In this document: positions 6,707-15,259 of the stretch, piece after piece
Layout of the letters: each line of letters starts with the position of its first letter
Numbering within the stretch: the first letter of the stretch is position 1
Notes under the pieces: generated by a model
Told to the model about the DNA's origin: nothing
Database searches by the model: none
Seen by the model: only the letters and a program-made list of their open reading frames with translations
Translations under genes and position numbers: made by a program
NCBI RefSeq assembly: GCF_900188385.1
Contig: NZ_FZOI01000004.1
Location: forward strand, 1 to 64,000
Direction of reading: 5' to 3'
From: Azospirillum sp. RU38E
GTDB taxonomy: Bacteria > Pseudomonadota > Alphaproteobacteria > Azospirillales > Azospirillaceae
DNA: 64,000 nt

Positions 6707-8569
6707 TCAGGCCTTTGACAACAGTGCGGACTCGCTTCGGATGTCGGCCATCGAAACTTCCCGCAGCGCCGGGTTCAACCGATAACCGGAACGCTCTTTG
6801 GTCTGAATGAAAGTATCTTGGTCAAGAGGGATGCCGAGACTGACGACAAGAGGCTCAAGCGCCTCCCGGAGCCGGCGTAATTGCTGCCGCATGGACGGAT
6901 CGCTCAGCCCAAGCCGATCCGCCAGATCGACTGAAGCCATAAACGGGATCTCCTCATCGACAGCTTTTGCCCTCCGGAAATTCTCGATCAATGCCTCAAC
7001 CATCCGGAAATTTGCCCCATCAAGACTGTGCTCCCCGCGAAACAGCACCCGCTTCCCCTGTCCATCGACGGCGAATTCAAGGATGGGGGCGCTGAGCCTG
7101 TCGATGAAGGCCTTGGTTCGGGTATCATAATCAGGGGCCGGAGCGACTTCGACATGTCCCCGGCTGAAGCAGACGGCCAAGAGAGAACCGGATGGCAGCT
7201 CATTGCGGAATAGGGATCGGGAATGCTTGGTCACTGCATCGGCAATGACGTCTTCCACAGCTTTTGCGTGCCGTTGGAACAGACTGTAGAGCCTTGTGCC
7301 GGCTTCGTCGGCTGACAAGCCGGGAAACCGGTCCAATGCTGGTACGATTTCAGGATGATCGATCAGAAAGCGTTCTTTCGAGGTGCTTCCCAGCCGCTGG
7401 AAAAAGGATACATAACTGAGGGCCATGCGTAGATCGTCATCGATGCTCCGGTCCGCCAGGAGCAGGTCCCGCATATAGCTGTCCGCGGGCTCGTGATCGC
7501 CCATTCCGGCAGCCAACACCGCAAAACGGCGGTCAATGCATTGCGAGCAGACACCGCAATGCTTTTGCGTTCCAGTCCATTTTCGTGGTCGTGTGCAACT
7601 GACCGTCATCGCCAGCATGTCTGAGAAGCCCGCGTCCCTGATCCTGAGGACGACCTCCTTCTTGGTCAGCCATTGCAGTGGCGTGCGGATTTGGATGTCG
7701 CGCTCCAGCAGGGCCGAGAACAGCCCCTCCAACCCCCGCAGGACCTTTGGATGCGTGGTGCGGGTCGCCCGCCCGCCGATCACGTCACCTGCCAAGGGCA
7801 GGTTGATGCTGACCACACCATTCTCGTAGAAGCTGAAACTGTCCTTTCCGGACATGCGCGCGACAACCAACCCGAGACAGGCGAAAAGGAATGAACGGGT
7901 TCGCTGGGTGTATTCACGCGCGCGCTCACCTTCATTGCTGACCCATACAGGAATGTACGAGATCTTTCGCTCAAAGCCGCGCTGCTTTAGGCCGTTGATA
8001 AGAAGTTCCTGAACATTACGAACCTTCGTTGATGAAGAATGACCGACGAGGGTGACTGACTTATCGTTGATAGCGACATCGTCCACCGCGCCCGCGAACG
8101 AATCAATGCCGCCTGAGAACAGAGCAACCTCGTCATTCTCCATTGAGCCGTCGATCAGATTTGCAAAGTAAAGTGACTGCGGCTGCGCCGGTGCCTGCGC
8201 TTGCCGGAAGTCAAACTCGTAGCTGTCGTCGGAAAGGAAACCAAGTGTCTCGATCAGAAGGTCGTTGATTTCTGGATCCTGCCATACGTCCAACTGCCGG
8301 ACTGGGATAGAAAAATGCAAACTACGTCGCCAGTCTTCTCCGAAATTCGGCAGATTTTCCGATCCGCGCCCGATCCGCTGATCAGCGCAGTAGACATAGG
8401 CCGCCAATTCCAGAAGATCAATCAGCAGGTCCGGAACATTTCCCAGCATCGTTCGGGTGATGTAGTCGATGCGAAGCTTAACGTTCCGGCCAGGGCCTTG
8501 CACATCCATGATGATGGACTCAGGGGTAGAAGACTGCGCAACGCCACATTCGATCCGGTGGTGTCTCAC
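6707..8569 (-). CDS. QueC-like PP-loop ATPase fused to a C-terminal winged helix
   Basis: A 620-residue protein. Residues 148-350 form a QueC-type (7-cyano-7-deazaguanine synthase) PP-loop domain: SGGIDS (152-157) binds ATP, ENGVVSINLP is at 249-258, and Cys325, 338, 341 and 344 form a zinc quartet as in QueC. An additional N-terminal domain (1-145) and a C-terminal part (about 350-620) ending in a wHTH-like region (ADRLGLSDPSMRQQLRRL, SGYRLNP) are absent from housekeeping QueC. The start is a GTG overlapping the upstream stop as GTGA. Housekeeping queuosine synthesis is unlikely because queD/queE are absent; QueC-like proteins occur in the Qat and type IV CBASS defence systems, so a defence or protein-modification role is inferred. 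Confidence 0.8.
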   Translation of the reverse strand: MRHHRIECGVAQSSTPESIIMDVQGPGRNVKLRIDYITRTMLGNVPDLLIDLLELAAYVYCADQRIGRGSENLPNFGEDWRRSLHFSIPVRQLDVWQDPEINDLLIETLGFLSDDSYEFDFRQAQAPAQPQSLYFANLIDGSMENDEVALFSGGIDSFAGAVDDVAINDKSVTLVGHSSSTKVRNVQELLINGLKQRGFERKISYIPVWVSNEGERAREYTQRTRSFLFACLGLVVARMSGKDSFSFYENGVVSINLPLAGDVIGGRATRTTHPKVLRGLEGLFSALLERDIQIRTPLQWLTKKEVVLRIRDAGFSDMLAMTVSCTRPRKWTGTQKHCGVCSQCIDRRFAVLAAGMGDHEPADSYMRDLLLADRSIDDDLRMALSYVSFFQRLGSTSKERFLIDHPEIVPALDRFPGLSADEAGTRLYSLFQRHAKAVEDVIADAVTKHSRSLFRNELPSGSLLAVCFSRGHVEVAPAPDYDTRTKAFIDRLSAPILEFAVDGQGKRVLFRGEHSLDGANFRMVEALIENFRRAKAVDEEIPFMASVDLADRLGLSDPSMRQQLRRLREALEPLVVSLGIPLDQDTFIQTKERSGYRLNPALREVSMADIRSESALLSKA

Positions 8570-9366
8570 GATAAACCCTTCCTCTGGCCCCTTCTCTGCT
8601 CCAGTTCGCGCCCAATTTTCTCCACGGCAAAGGCAGAGAACCTACCCATGTCTTGTCTGGTTATTGTCCGACCATCCCGGTAATGGTTCTTCCCCATCCA
8701 GTCGCGTGCAAAATTACGCATGATCAGTGCGGCTTCGTTACAGTGCCGTTTGATGGCATCATCAAATGTCCGGAGATCTGAAACAGATCGACTAAGCCTA
8801 TCGACGCCGACCATTTTGTGAATATTTCGATCCACGTAGTAGCGAATAACCCGCCCCACGAAGTTCGCATAAAAGCTGTGCGCCATCACAGCAAACGACT
8901 CCGTGCCCTTCAATGTCGAAAGGGTTGTCCTGAGATCATCTGCGGTCGGCTGCCATAGACTGGGCAGCCGGCTTTGAATGGCCTCACCCAAAGCGGATGC
9001 ACCAGCACGACGCGCGATTTCGCCGAGATCCGTCACGTCTGCGTGCTGTCGCCGCTGGAACCGTTCAAGTGCGCGATCGTAGACGACCAGCATTTCCGAC
9101 AATGTCGTCGGTAACGTATCAGGCAACCCAATTTCCTGGCAGGCACCGGCCACATCAGGAGAACCAACCGCCTGAGGAAGTCGCGCTAACAACCATAGTG
9201 CTTCGACAAATAAGGGATCTTGCTGGCCGCGTTTCAGAGCATCCTGGCCAATTTTGGTCACCTGATCGACCAGATCGTCCGTTGGCGTTCCTCCAGCAAC
9301 GAGATAACGGACAATCTCCGGCAGGGAACGAAGGGCAGGCAGCTTTCCAAGACGCTGGTGGCCCAT
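8566..9366 (-). CDS. Partner of the QueC-like protein, begins Met-Gly
   Basis: A 266-residue, predominantly helical protein beginning MGHQRLGKLPAL, with no domain I recognise. It is upstream of and translationally coupled to the QueC-like gene (GTGA overlap), so the two form one unit. Residue 2 is glycine, which methionine aminopeptidase would expose; QueC-like defence enzymes have been reported, as I recall, to modify an N-terminal glycine of a partner, which would make this a plausible substrate. A short AGGGG lies about 7 bases before the start. Base composition is less GC-rich than the core genes, consistent with transferred cargo. It is not an obvious QatB by sequence. Confidence 0.7.
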   Translation of the reverse strand: MGHQRLGKLPALRSLPEIVRYLVAGGTPTDDLVDQVTKIGQDALKRGQQDPLFVEALWLLARLPQAVGSPDVAGACQEIGLPDTLPTTLSEMLVVYDRALERFQRRQHADVTDLGEIARRAGASALGEAIQSRLPSLWQPTADDLRTTLSTLKGTESFAVMAHSFYANFVGRVIRYYVDRNIHKMVGVDRLSRSVSDLRTFDDAIKRHCNEAALIMRNFARDWMGKNHYRDGRTITRQDMGRFSAFAVEKIGRELEQRRGQRKGLS

Positions 9367-9771
9367 AATTTGCCCCTACCAACAGTCGTTGGTCTGGTTA
9401 TGGGCGGCAACCATGCTCAAAATCGGGGAACAGAACCGATAGACAGATGCCATTGCGCGAAAGCCTATGCATTGATGTCGCATTTCGGAGATGTTGGTAG
9501 AAGCATCTCAAAAAAAAGTCTCCCGCGCCAAGATTTTTACCACCCACCCGAAGATGCGTTCGCGACCGGGGGAGAGCCATTGGTTGATGGGGTGGCGAAC
9601 TGATGCCGAAGGTCATGATAGATGCGACCGGTATGGGAATGCAGGGTACGCATTCCCATACCGGCAATTCCTTCTTCTTCGCCCTGCCGCGATAAGCATA
9701 TGACTTTACTTCTATTTTTTGTCCCAGACGCCTACGGTCCGCGCCATCGACATCAGTTGCGGACAATCTCC
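9367..9771. other. Divergent intergenic region between cargo and recombinase cassette
   Basis: About 405 bases without a credible gene, separating the minus-strand cargo from the plus-strand recombinase operon. It must hold the promoters for both. The one clear structure is the 15-bp inverted repeat at 9628-9664. The stretch is AT-richer than the flanks around 9500-9530 and 9700-9725. I found no confident -35/-10 pair. Confidence 0.6.
9628..9664. repeat. Inverted repeat with 15-bp perfect arms
   Basis: Arms at 9628-9642 and 9650-9664 are exact reverse complements with a 7-base spacer. There is no T-run immediately after either arm, so a terminator is not favoured. Its position between divergent transcription units suits an operator or a recombinase-associated site. 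Confidence 0.75.
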
Positions 9772-9960
9772 ATGGACAAGCCCCTGAGCGGCCCCAACGC
9801 CCTCGGCCCCGACCGGATGACAGCAGAGGAGCGGCTGGCCGAGGTGGGCCGGTTGCTCGCCGCCGGCCTGTTGCGCGTGCGTGGCGGAGACATTCGCCTG
9901 GACTTCTCGCCTGCCCAGCGCGGTGGTGGTCGCGAACCACGCAACAGGGTTGGAGGGTGA
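9772..9960 (+). CDS. Small protein of the serine-recombinase cassette
   Basis: A 62-residue protein beginning MDKPLSGPNALGPDRMTAEERLAEVGRLLAAGLLRVR. The central helix and basic tail resemble the short proteins that often open DUF2924-recombinase cassettes in alphaproteobacterial elements. It ends 2 bases before the DUF2924 gene. The longer frame from 9622 crosses the inverted repeat and is unlikely to be translated. Function is unknown. Confidence 0.6.
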   Translation: MDKPLSGPNALGPDRMTAEERLAEVGRLLAAGLLRVRGGDIRLDFSPAQRGGGREPRNRVGG

Positions 9961-9962
9961 GG

Positions 9963-10475
9963 ATGACGCGGGCGCAGGCACGAAAACAGGCGAGCGGGCT
10001 GCCCCGTCCCGGTACGGACCCGGAACGGGACGCCACGGTGCTGGCGCGGCTGGCCGCGCTGAAGGAAATGACCGTCAACGAATTGAAGACGGAATGGCGC
10101 CGCCTGTTCAGCGCAGACGCGCCGAACAACAGCCGTCCGTTTCTGGAAATGCGCTTGGCCTGGCGCATTCAGGAACTGAGCTATGGCGGCCCCACGCGGG
10201 AAACGGCCCGGCTGCTGGATGCGCTGGCCGACGAGGTGAATGGCAAGCCCGGTCGCAAGGCGATGCTGGTCGATCCGCGTAAGCCGGTGGCCGGCACGCG
10301 GCTGGTGCGCGAATGGAACGGGGTGGAGCACACCGTCACCGTCCTGCGCGACGGATTCGAGTTTGAGGGAAGGGCCTTCCAGTCCCTGTCGGCGGTTGCC
10401 CGCACCATTACCGGCACGCGCTGGAACGGCTGGCGCTTCTTCGGGCTGCGGGAAATCGGAAAGGACAAGCCATGA
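9963..10475 (+). CDS. DUF2924 domain protein
   Basis: A 170-residue DUF2924 protein: NELKTEWRRLFSADAPNNSRPFLEMRLAWRIQELSYGG followed by RLVREWNGVEHTVTVLRDGFEFEGRAFQSLSAVARTITGTRWNGWRFFGL, a small beta domain typical of the family. DUF2924 genes usually precede large serine recombinases, but their role is not established; a recombination accessory role is inferred. GGAGGG lies 5 bases before the ATG at 9963. The stop overlaps the recombinase start (ATGA). Confidence 0.85.
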   Translation: MTRAQARKQASGLPRPGTDPERDATVLARLAALKEMTVNELKTEWRRLFSADAPNNSRPFLEMRLAWRIQELSYGGPTRETARLLDALADEVNGKPGRKAMLVDPRKPVAGTRLVREWNGVEHTVTVLRDGFEFEGRAFQSLSAVARTITGTRWNGWRFFGLREIGKDKP

Positions 10476-11812
10476 AGCGGACAAGCACCCCCGCCAGCCC
10501 GCCCCAACGCCGCCTGCGCTGCGCCATCTACACGCGCAAATCGACCGAGGAAGGGCTGGAGATGGAATTCAACAGCCTGGACGCCCAGCGCGCCGCCTGT
10601 GAGGCCTATATCGCCAGCCAGAAGGGCGAAGGCTGGGTGGCGCTGCGGGACCGCTACGATGATGGCGGCTATTCCGGCGGCACCCTGGAACGGCCGGCCC
10701 TGCAACAATTGCTGGCCGATATCGATGACGGGCTGGTGGATGTGGTCGTCGTCTACAAGATCGACCGCCTGTCCCGCGCCCTGATGGATTTTTCCCGGCT
10801 GGTCGAGGTGTTCGATCGCAACGGCGTCACCTTCGTTTCCGTGACCCAGAGCTTCAACACCACCACCTCCATGGGCCGGCTGACGCTGAACATCCTGCTC
10901 AGCTTCGCCCAGTTCGAGCGGGAGGTGATCGGGGAGCGGATCAGGGACAAGTTTGCCGCCTCACGCGCACGCGGCATGTGGATGGGCGGATACGTGCCCA
11001 CCGGTTATGACGTGAAGGACCGCAAGCTGGTGGTGAACGCGGCGGAGGCCGCGACCATCCGCATGATCTTTGAACGATTCGTGCAGTTGGGCTCCGCCAC
11101 CGCCCTGGTGGCGCAACTGGCCAACGAAGGTGTCGTCAGCAAGCGGGGCAAACCCATCGACAAGGGCTTTCTCTACAAGCTGCTGAACAACCGCATCTAT
11201 CTGGGGGAAGCGGTCCACAAGGGCACGTCATATCCGGGCGAACATGTGGCGATCATCAGCCAGGATCTGTGGGACAAGGTCCATGCTATCATGCAGGAAA
11301 GCCCACGCTCCCGCGCCGCCGCCACACGGGCACAGACGCCGGCTCTGCTGAAGGGTCTGATCTTCGGGCCGACCGGCACCGCCATGACGCCAACGGCCAC
11401 CAAAAAGGGCAGCCGTCTATATCGGTACTACGCCTCGATGGATGTGATCCGGGGGCGGTCCATCGACCCGGGTTCCGGCGCCCCGCTGCGCCTGCCGGCG
11501 GAGATGGTGGAAAATGCCGTGATCCGGGAGGTGCGCCGCCTTGTGCGTATGCCGGAGATCGTGGCGCAAACCCTGGCAGCGGCCCGCCCCGAAGCACCCG
11601 ACCTGACCGAGGGAGAGGTGGTGGCGGCACTGGACCGGTTCGATGAGATCTGGTCTGCCCTGTTCGTGACCGAACAGGCGCGTCTGGTGCGGCTGCTGGT
11701 GGATCGCGTCACCGTTACCGCAGACGGCATCATCGTTGACCTGCGCACAGCCGGCCTGGGCACAATGGTGCGCGATCTGCTCACCCCGCGCAGCCTGGAG
11801 AGCGTCGCATGA
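10472..11812 (+). CDS. Large serine recombinase (integrase)
   Basis: A 446-residue serine recombinase that would integrate and excise the element. The N-terminal resolvase domain has the nucleophile Ser24 in IYTRKSTEEG, SLDAQR at 35-40 and KIDRLSR at 96-102. A Recombinase domain follows (about 185-290: TAAEAATIRMIFERFV-like helix, RGKPIDKGFLYKLLNNRIYLGEA). The region that usually carries a zinc ribbon (about 300-350) lacks the cysteines, and the C-terminus is short (LFVTEQARLVRLLVDRVTV). The start overlaps DUF2924 and the stop overlaps the HTH protein, so the cassette is translationally coupled. Confidence 0.9.
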   Translation: MKRTSTPASPPQRRLRCAIYTRKSTEEGLEMEFNSLDAQRAACEAYIASQKGEGWVALRDRYDDGGYSGGTLERPALQQLLADIDDGLVDVVVVYKIDRLSRALMDFSRLVEVFDRNGVTFVSVTQSFNTTTSMGRLTLNILLSFAQFEREVIGERIRDKFAASRARGMWMGGYVPTGYDVKDRKLVVNAAEAATIRMIFERFVQLGSATALVAQLANEGVVSKRGKPIDKGFLYKLLNNRIYLGEAVHKGTSYPGEHVAIISQDLWDKVHAIMQESPRSRAAATRAQTPALLKGLIFGPTGTAMTPTATKKGSRLYRYYASMDVIRGRSIDPGSGAPLRLPAEMVENAVIREVRRLVRMPEIVAQTLAAARPEAPDLTEGEVVAALDRFDEIWSALFVTEQARLVRLLVDRVTVTADGIIVDLRTAGLGTMVRDLLTPRSLESVA

Positions 11813-12198
11813 GCAACAGCCCCGATACCATCCGCATTGTCATCCCGCTGGCCCTGAAGCGCCGCAACGGCCGCCCCCGCATCGTGCCGCCCGCCGAGAT
11901 CGAAATGGCCGCCGACGGGCGCACGCCCGATCCCCGTTTGTTGCGGGCCATCGCCCGCGCCTGGGACTGGCGTCGCCGGTTGGAGCGGGGCGAGGCAGCA
12001 ACCCTGACGGACATCGCCGCCGCGGAAGGGGTGACGGTGCCCTTTATCAGCCGATTCCTGCGGCTGGCCTATCTGTCGCCGGCGGTTCTGGAACAGCTTC
12101 TGATCAACCGCCGCCCGAGCCCCCTGTCTCTGGACCGGCTGGCGACCGTTGCCCAGGCACCATGGCAGCAGCAGCCGGGCTTGGTTTTCGAGGAGTGA
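11809..12198 (+). CDS. HTH accessory protein of the recombinase cassette
   Basis: A 129-residue basic protein with a helix-turn-helix at about residues 65-90 (TLTDIAAAEGVTVPFISRFLRLAYLSP), reminiscent of the KorB/ParB-type HTH. It is regularly found immediately downstream of DUF2924-linked serine recombinases. It probably binds DNA as a regulator or directionality factor, which is inference. The ATG overlaps the recombinase stop. It is the last gene of the cassette. Confidence 0.7.
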   Translation: MSNSPDTIRIVIPLALKRRNGRPRIVPPAEIEMAADGRTPDPRLLRAIARAWDWRRRLERGEAATLTDIAAAEGVTVPFISRFLRLAYLSPAVLEQLLINRRPSPLSLDRLATVAQAPWQQQPGLVFEE

Positions 12199-12361
12199 GT
12201 TAGAGATTAACGCCTCCACATCGGCAATGCGGGGAGGCTATTTCTCCAAAATTCGCGCGGCTTCACTGAACATAGACCCACCACGCAGCGGGCGCATAAT
12301 TTACTGACGGTTGGAATGACTGCCGCAACCAACTCGAATCAGTGAAAATGAACGCACCAAG

Positions 12362-12387
12362 CCAATGCATAAGCGTTGGTTTTTGTT
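12362..12387 (+). terminator. Terminator candidate after the recombinase cassette
   Basis: A 7-bp stem (ccaatgc/gcgttgg, one G-U pair) with a 4-base loop is followed by five T. It lies about 165 bases after the HTH accessory gene. Confidence 0.45.
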
Positions 12388-12514
12388 CGATTTTCTGAAT
12401 CTGTACTGAAACGGGACCGGTAAAGTCGGTTGGAGACGGAGACGCCGAATCCGGGTATCGGGGCGATGCCACCGCTGCTCCACGGTAAAACCGCAGGCGC
12501 TAAACCCCTTTGAT

Positions 12515-12545
12515 CCAAAAAGAAAAAAGGCCGCGTGAGCGGCCC
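12515..12545 (-). terminator. Terminator of tRNA-Ser(GCU)
   Basis: On the minus strand a perfect ggccgc/gcggcc stem with a 4-base loop is followed by TTTTTTCTTTTT. It lies 25 bases beyond the tRNA 3' end. Confidence 0.8.
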
Positions 12546-12569
12546 GGTTCCTGGTCTCTATCAGGTAGA

Positions 12570-12663
12570 TGGCGGAGGGGATGGGATTCGAACCCACGAT
12601 ACCAGTTTCCCGGTATGACGGTTTAGCAAACCGTTGCCTTCAGCCGCTCGGCCACCCCTCCGC
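12570..12663 (-). tRNA. tRNA-Ser(GCU)
   Basis: A 94-nt serine tRNA with a 7-bp acceptor stem (gcggagg/cctccgc), a long variable arm, the loop GGTTCGAATCC and an encoded CCA. The anticodon loop reads TTGCTAA, giving anticodon GCU for AGC/AGU codons. It stands at the edge of the mobile element. Confidence 0.95.
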
Positions 12664-12879
12664 ACCGTGTGCCGCCCGTTCCCTTTCGGTCACCGGCGTC
12701 GTCGGTGGAGGGGTGTTTAAGGGTATGAAGCGGGCTTGTCAACGCCTCTAACTCACCCCATTGTAAAAAGATGATCCGCACGGGCTTGCGGACCATGCCG
12801 GGACGGGGGCGACCCGGCGAAAAGCCGCCCAGAAGGCTGTTCGGCGGGGTTTCCGCCGCCAAATCATGGAGATCGAACG

Positions 12880-13605
12880 ATGTTCGGACATCATGCCCCG
12901 GGTCCGGTAATGCCGGCCACCCCCATTGCTTCACCAATGATTCGTTCCGGCAACACCCTGGCGCGGCTTGCTGGGGTGCTGGGGCTGTCGCTGATGCTGC
13001 TGGCCGGCACGGCGGCACATGCCGCCAGCGCCTGGGATTCGGTGAAGTCGGAGAAGGCCCCGCCCCTGCCCAATGAAGGGCTGGTGGAGCAGGATCATGA
13101 TACGCTGGACAAGCTGATGGTGCGCCCCGGCGTCAATCTCGCCAGTTATGGCAAGGTGATGCTGGCCCCCATTGGGCTGAGCGTGGAGCGGCGCTTTGAT
13201 GAGGTGCTGCTGTCCAACCGTGACCGCGACCACGCCATCGAATATCTGACCGAGAAGCTGCAGAAGGCCATGGGGCCAGCCCTGGTGGATCAGGCGGGCC
13301 CCGGCGTGTTGAAGCTGGAGATCACCTTCACCGATTATGTGCCCAACCGCGCCTATAATGCCCGCAAGGCCAGCGGCACCATGGTGGACCGAGTCTATTC
13401 CGTGGGCAGTGCCGCTTTCCAGGCCGTTATCCGCGACAGCCAGTCAGGCCAGGTGCTGGCCACCATCGCCGATGCGGATATGGGCCTGCCCTTCCCCGAC
13501 AATGTGAATACCTACACGTTCTACGGCGATGCAGACCGGTTCAGCAGCCGCTGGGCCAAGCAATTGACCAAGCTGCTGGTTCCGGCAGCCAACCAGGGCA
13601 GTTGA
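12880..13605 (+). CDS. DUF3313-like secreted protein
   Basis: A 241-residue exported protein of the DUF3313 type. A signal peptide spans about residues 20-48 (LARLAGVLGLSLMLLAGTAAHAA). The mature part has RPGVNLASYGKVMLAPIGLSVE near residue 80, the family's characteristic beta strand, then LEITFTDYVPNR and AAFQAVIRDSQSGQVLA. Many relatives are lipoproteins, but no lipobox cysteine is seen here. GGAG lies 9 bases before the ATG at 12880; ATG 12937 would give a more usual signal peptide. Function is unknown; periplasmic or envelope location is inferred. Confidence 0.7.
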   Translation: MFGHHAPGPVMPATPIASPMIRSGNTLARLAGVLGLSLMLLAGTAAHAASAWDSVKSEKAPPLPNEGLVEQDHDTLDKLMVRPGVNLASYGKVMLAPIGLSVERRFDEVLLSNRDRDHAIEYLTEKLQKAMGPALVDQAGPGVLKLEITFTDYVPNRAYNARKASGTMVDRVYSVGSAAFQAVIRDSQSGQVLATIADADMGLPFPDNVNTYTFYGDADRFSSRWAKQLTKLLVPAANQGS

Positions 13606-13630
13606 GCCGTAACGTATCCCCTGGATGCAG

Positions 13631-13663
13631 AAAAGGCCCCGGCAGTGATGCCGGGGCCTTTTT
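13631..13663. terminator. Bidirectional terminator between DUF3313 gene and gatB
   Basis: An 11-bp stem (aaggccccggc/gccggggcctt) with a 6-base loop, A-run on one side and T-run on the other, between two convergent genes. Confidence 0.85.
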
Positions 13664-13689
13664 ACTGAACCGACAGGGCTGACTGTTGA

Positions 13690-15144
13690 TCAGCCCTTCA
13701 GCTTCTGCGCCAGAATGTCGTTCACCATGGCCGGGTTGGCCTTGCCCTGGCTGGCCTTCATCACCTGGCCGACGAAGAAGCCGAACAGCTTGTCCTTGCC
13801 GGAGCGATATTCGGCCACCTTGTCAGGGTTGGCTTCCATCACCTGGGCGATGACGGCATCAATGGCGCCGGTATCCGTCACCTGCCGCAGGCCCTGCTCA
13901 TCGACGATCACCGCCGCCGGCTTGCCGGTTTCCAGCATCAGGGCAAACACATCCTTGGCCAGACGGCCGGAGATGGTGTTGTCGGTGATCAGATCGATCA
14001 GGCCGCCCAGATCAGCGGCGGAGATCGGCGATTCGCTGATATCCTTGCCGGTCTTGTTCAATGCCCCCAGCAGATCGCCGATGACGAAATTGGCCGCCAT
14101 CTTCGGGTCGCGGCCCTTGGCCACTTCCTCATAGAAATCGGCACGCACCCGCTCGGCCACCAGCACGCCGGCATCATAGGGTGTCAGCTTGTACTGGTCG
14201 ATGAAGCGGGCCTTCTTGTCGTCCGGCAGTTCCGGCAGGGTGGCCTTGATCTGGTCGACAAAGCCCTGTTCCAGCACCAGCGGCAGCAGGTCCGGATCGG
14301 GGAAATAGCGGTAATCATGCGCCTCTTCCTTGGAGCGCATGGAACGCGTGATGCTCTTGCCCGGATCCCACAGCCGGGTTTCCTGCACCACCGTGCCGCC
14401 TTCCTCGATCAGTTCCACCTGGCGCTGTGCCTCATACTCGATGGCCTGCTGCACATAGCGGATGGAATTGACGTTCTTGGTCTCCGTGCGGGTGCCCAGC
14501 GGGCCGCCCGGCTTGCGCACAGACACGTTGATGTCGCAGCGCATGGAACCTTCTTCCATGTTGCCATCACAGGTGCCGAGATAGCGCAGGATGGTGCGCA
14601 GCTTACGCAGGTAAGCCGCCGCCTCTTCCGGTGCCCGCATGTCGGGCTTGGAGACGATTTCCATCAGCGCCACGCCGGCCCGGTTCAGGTCGACATAGGT
14701 CTTGGACGGGTGCTGATCATGCAGCGACTTGCCAGCATCCATTTCCAGATGCAGCCGCTCAATCGCCACTTCCCGCGTGGCACCATCGGCCAGATCCAGG
14801 ATGATGGTGCCTTCGCCGACGATCGGCTGCTTGAACTGGCTGATCTGATAGCCCGAAGGCAGATCGGCATAGAAATAATTCTTGCGGTCGAAGACGCTGC
14901 GCAGGTTGATCTGCGCCTTCAGGCCCAGGCCCGTGCGGACCGCCTGTTCGACGCAATATTCATTGATCACCGGCAACATGCCGGGGAAGCCGGCATCAAC
15001 GAAGCTCACTTGGCTGTTGGGCGCGGCACCGAATTCCGTGGCAGCGCCACTGAACAGCTTCGCCTTGGAAATGACCTGGGCATGAACCTCCAGCCCGATC
15101 ACAACCTCCCACTCACCCGTCTCGCCCTGAATGCGGTAAGCCAT
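13690..15144 (-). CDS. gatB: Aspartyl/glutamyl-tRNA amidotransferase subunit B
   Basis: A 484-residue GatB, which with GatA and GatC converts mischarged Glu-tRNA(Gln) or Asp-tRNA(Asn) to the amide form. [12 protein letters not shown] near the N-terminus, DFNR-like YVDLNRAG and [13 protein letters not shown] ([13 protein letters not shown]) are hallmarks. The C-terminal YqeY/tail domain ends in the usual [13 protein letters not shown], which supports tRNA binding. Start 15144 gives the standard length; the 60-residue in-frame extension is unsupported. gatC and gatA are not next to it, so the operon is split in this genome or they lie elsewhere. Confidence 0.95.
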   Translation of the reverse strand: MAYRIQGETGEWEVVIGLEVHAQVISKAKLFSGAATEFGAAPNSQVSFVDAGFPGMLPVINEYCVEQAVRTGLGLKAQINLRSVFDRKNYFYADLPSGYQISQFKQPIVGEGTIILDLADGATREVAIERLHLEMDAGKSLHDQHPSKTYVDLNRAGVALMEIVSKPDMRAPEEAAAYLRKLRTILRYLGTCDGNMEEGSMRCDINVSVRKPGGPLGTRTETKNVNSIRYVQQAIEYEAQRQVELIEEGGTVVQETRLWDPGKSITRSMRSKEEAHDYRYFPDPDLLPLVLEQGFVDQIKATLPELPDDKKARFIDQYKLTPYDAGVLVAERVRADFYEEVAKGRDPKMAANFVIGDLLGALNKTGKDISESPISAADLGGLIDLITDNTISGRLAKDVFALMLETGKPAAVIVDEQGLRQVTDTGAIDAVIAQVMEANPDKVAEYRSGKDKLFGFFVGQVMKASQGKANPAMVNDILAQKLKG

Positions 15145-15259
15145 CGTCTCTGCGCTCTGAGTAACGGAAATAGACAAGGTTGTTTTCTGGCGGGATTCGC
15201 CGCAAAGGGCAAGGGGCTTGCCACGCTTTATGGCTGTATCAGCGCTGCTGTGATGTCGA

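Larger units (their letters stand above)
12199..12569. other. Intergenic region between element and tRNA-Ser
   Basis: About 370 bases with no credible gene. It holds a weak stem after the HTH gene (gcctcc/ggaggc at 12212-12238), a plus-strand terminator candidate at 12362-12387 and the tRNA terminator at 12515-12545. The element's right end should lie here or in the cassette. I found no repeat of the tRNA 3' end that would mark a tRNA attachment site. Confidence 0.5.

Noticed and set aside
6707-8569. Housekeeping queuosine QueC
   Set aside because: Over twice the usual length, extra domains, located in a mobile element and without queD/queE nearby.
6707-9366. Full Qat defence system
   Set aside because: Only a QueC-like protein and one partner are present; no ATPase (QatA) or TatD-type nuclease (QatD) flanks them.
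12362-12387. Attachment-site candidate
   Set aside because: It is better explained as a terminator hairpin followed by T residues.
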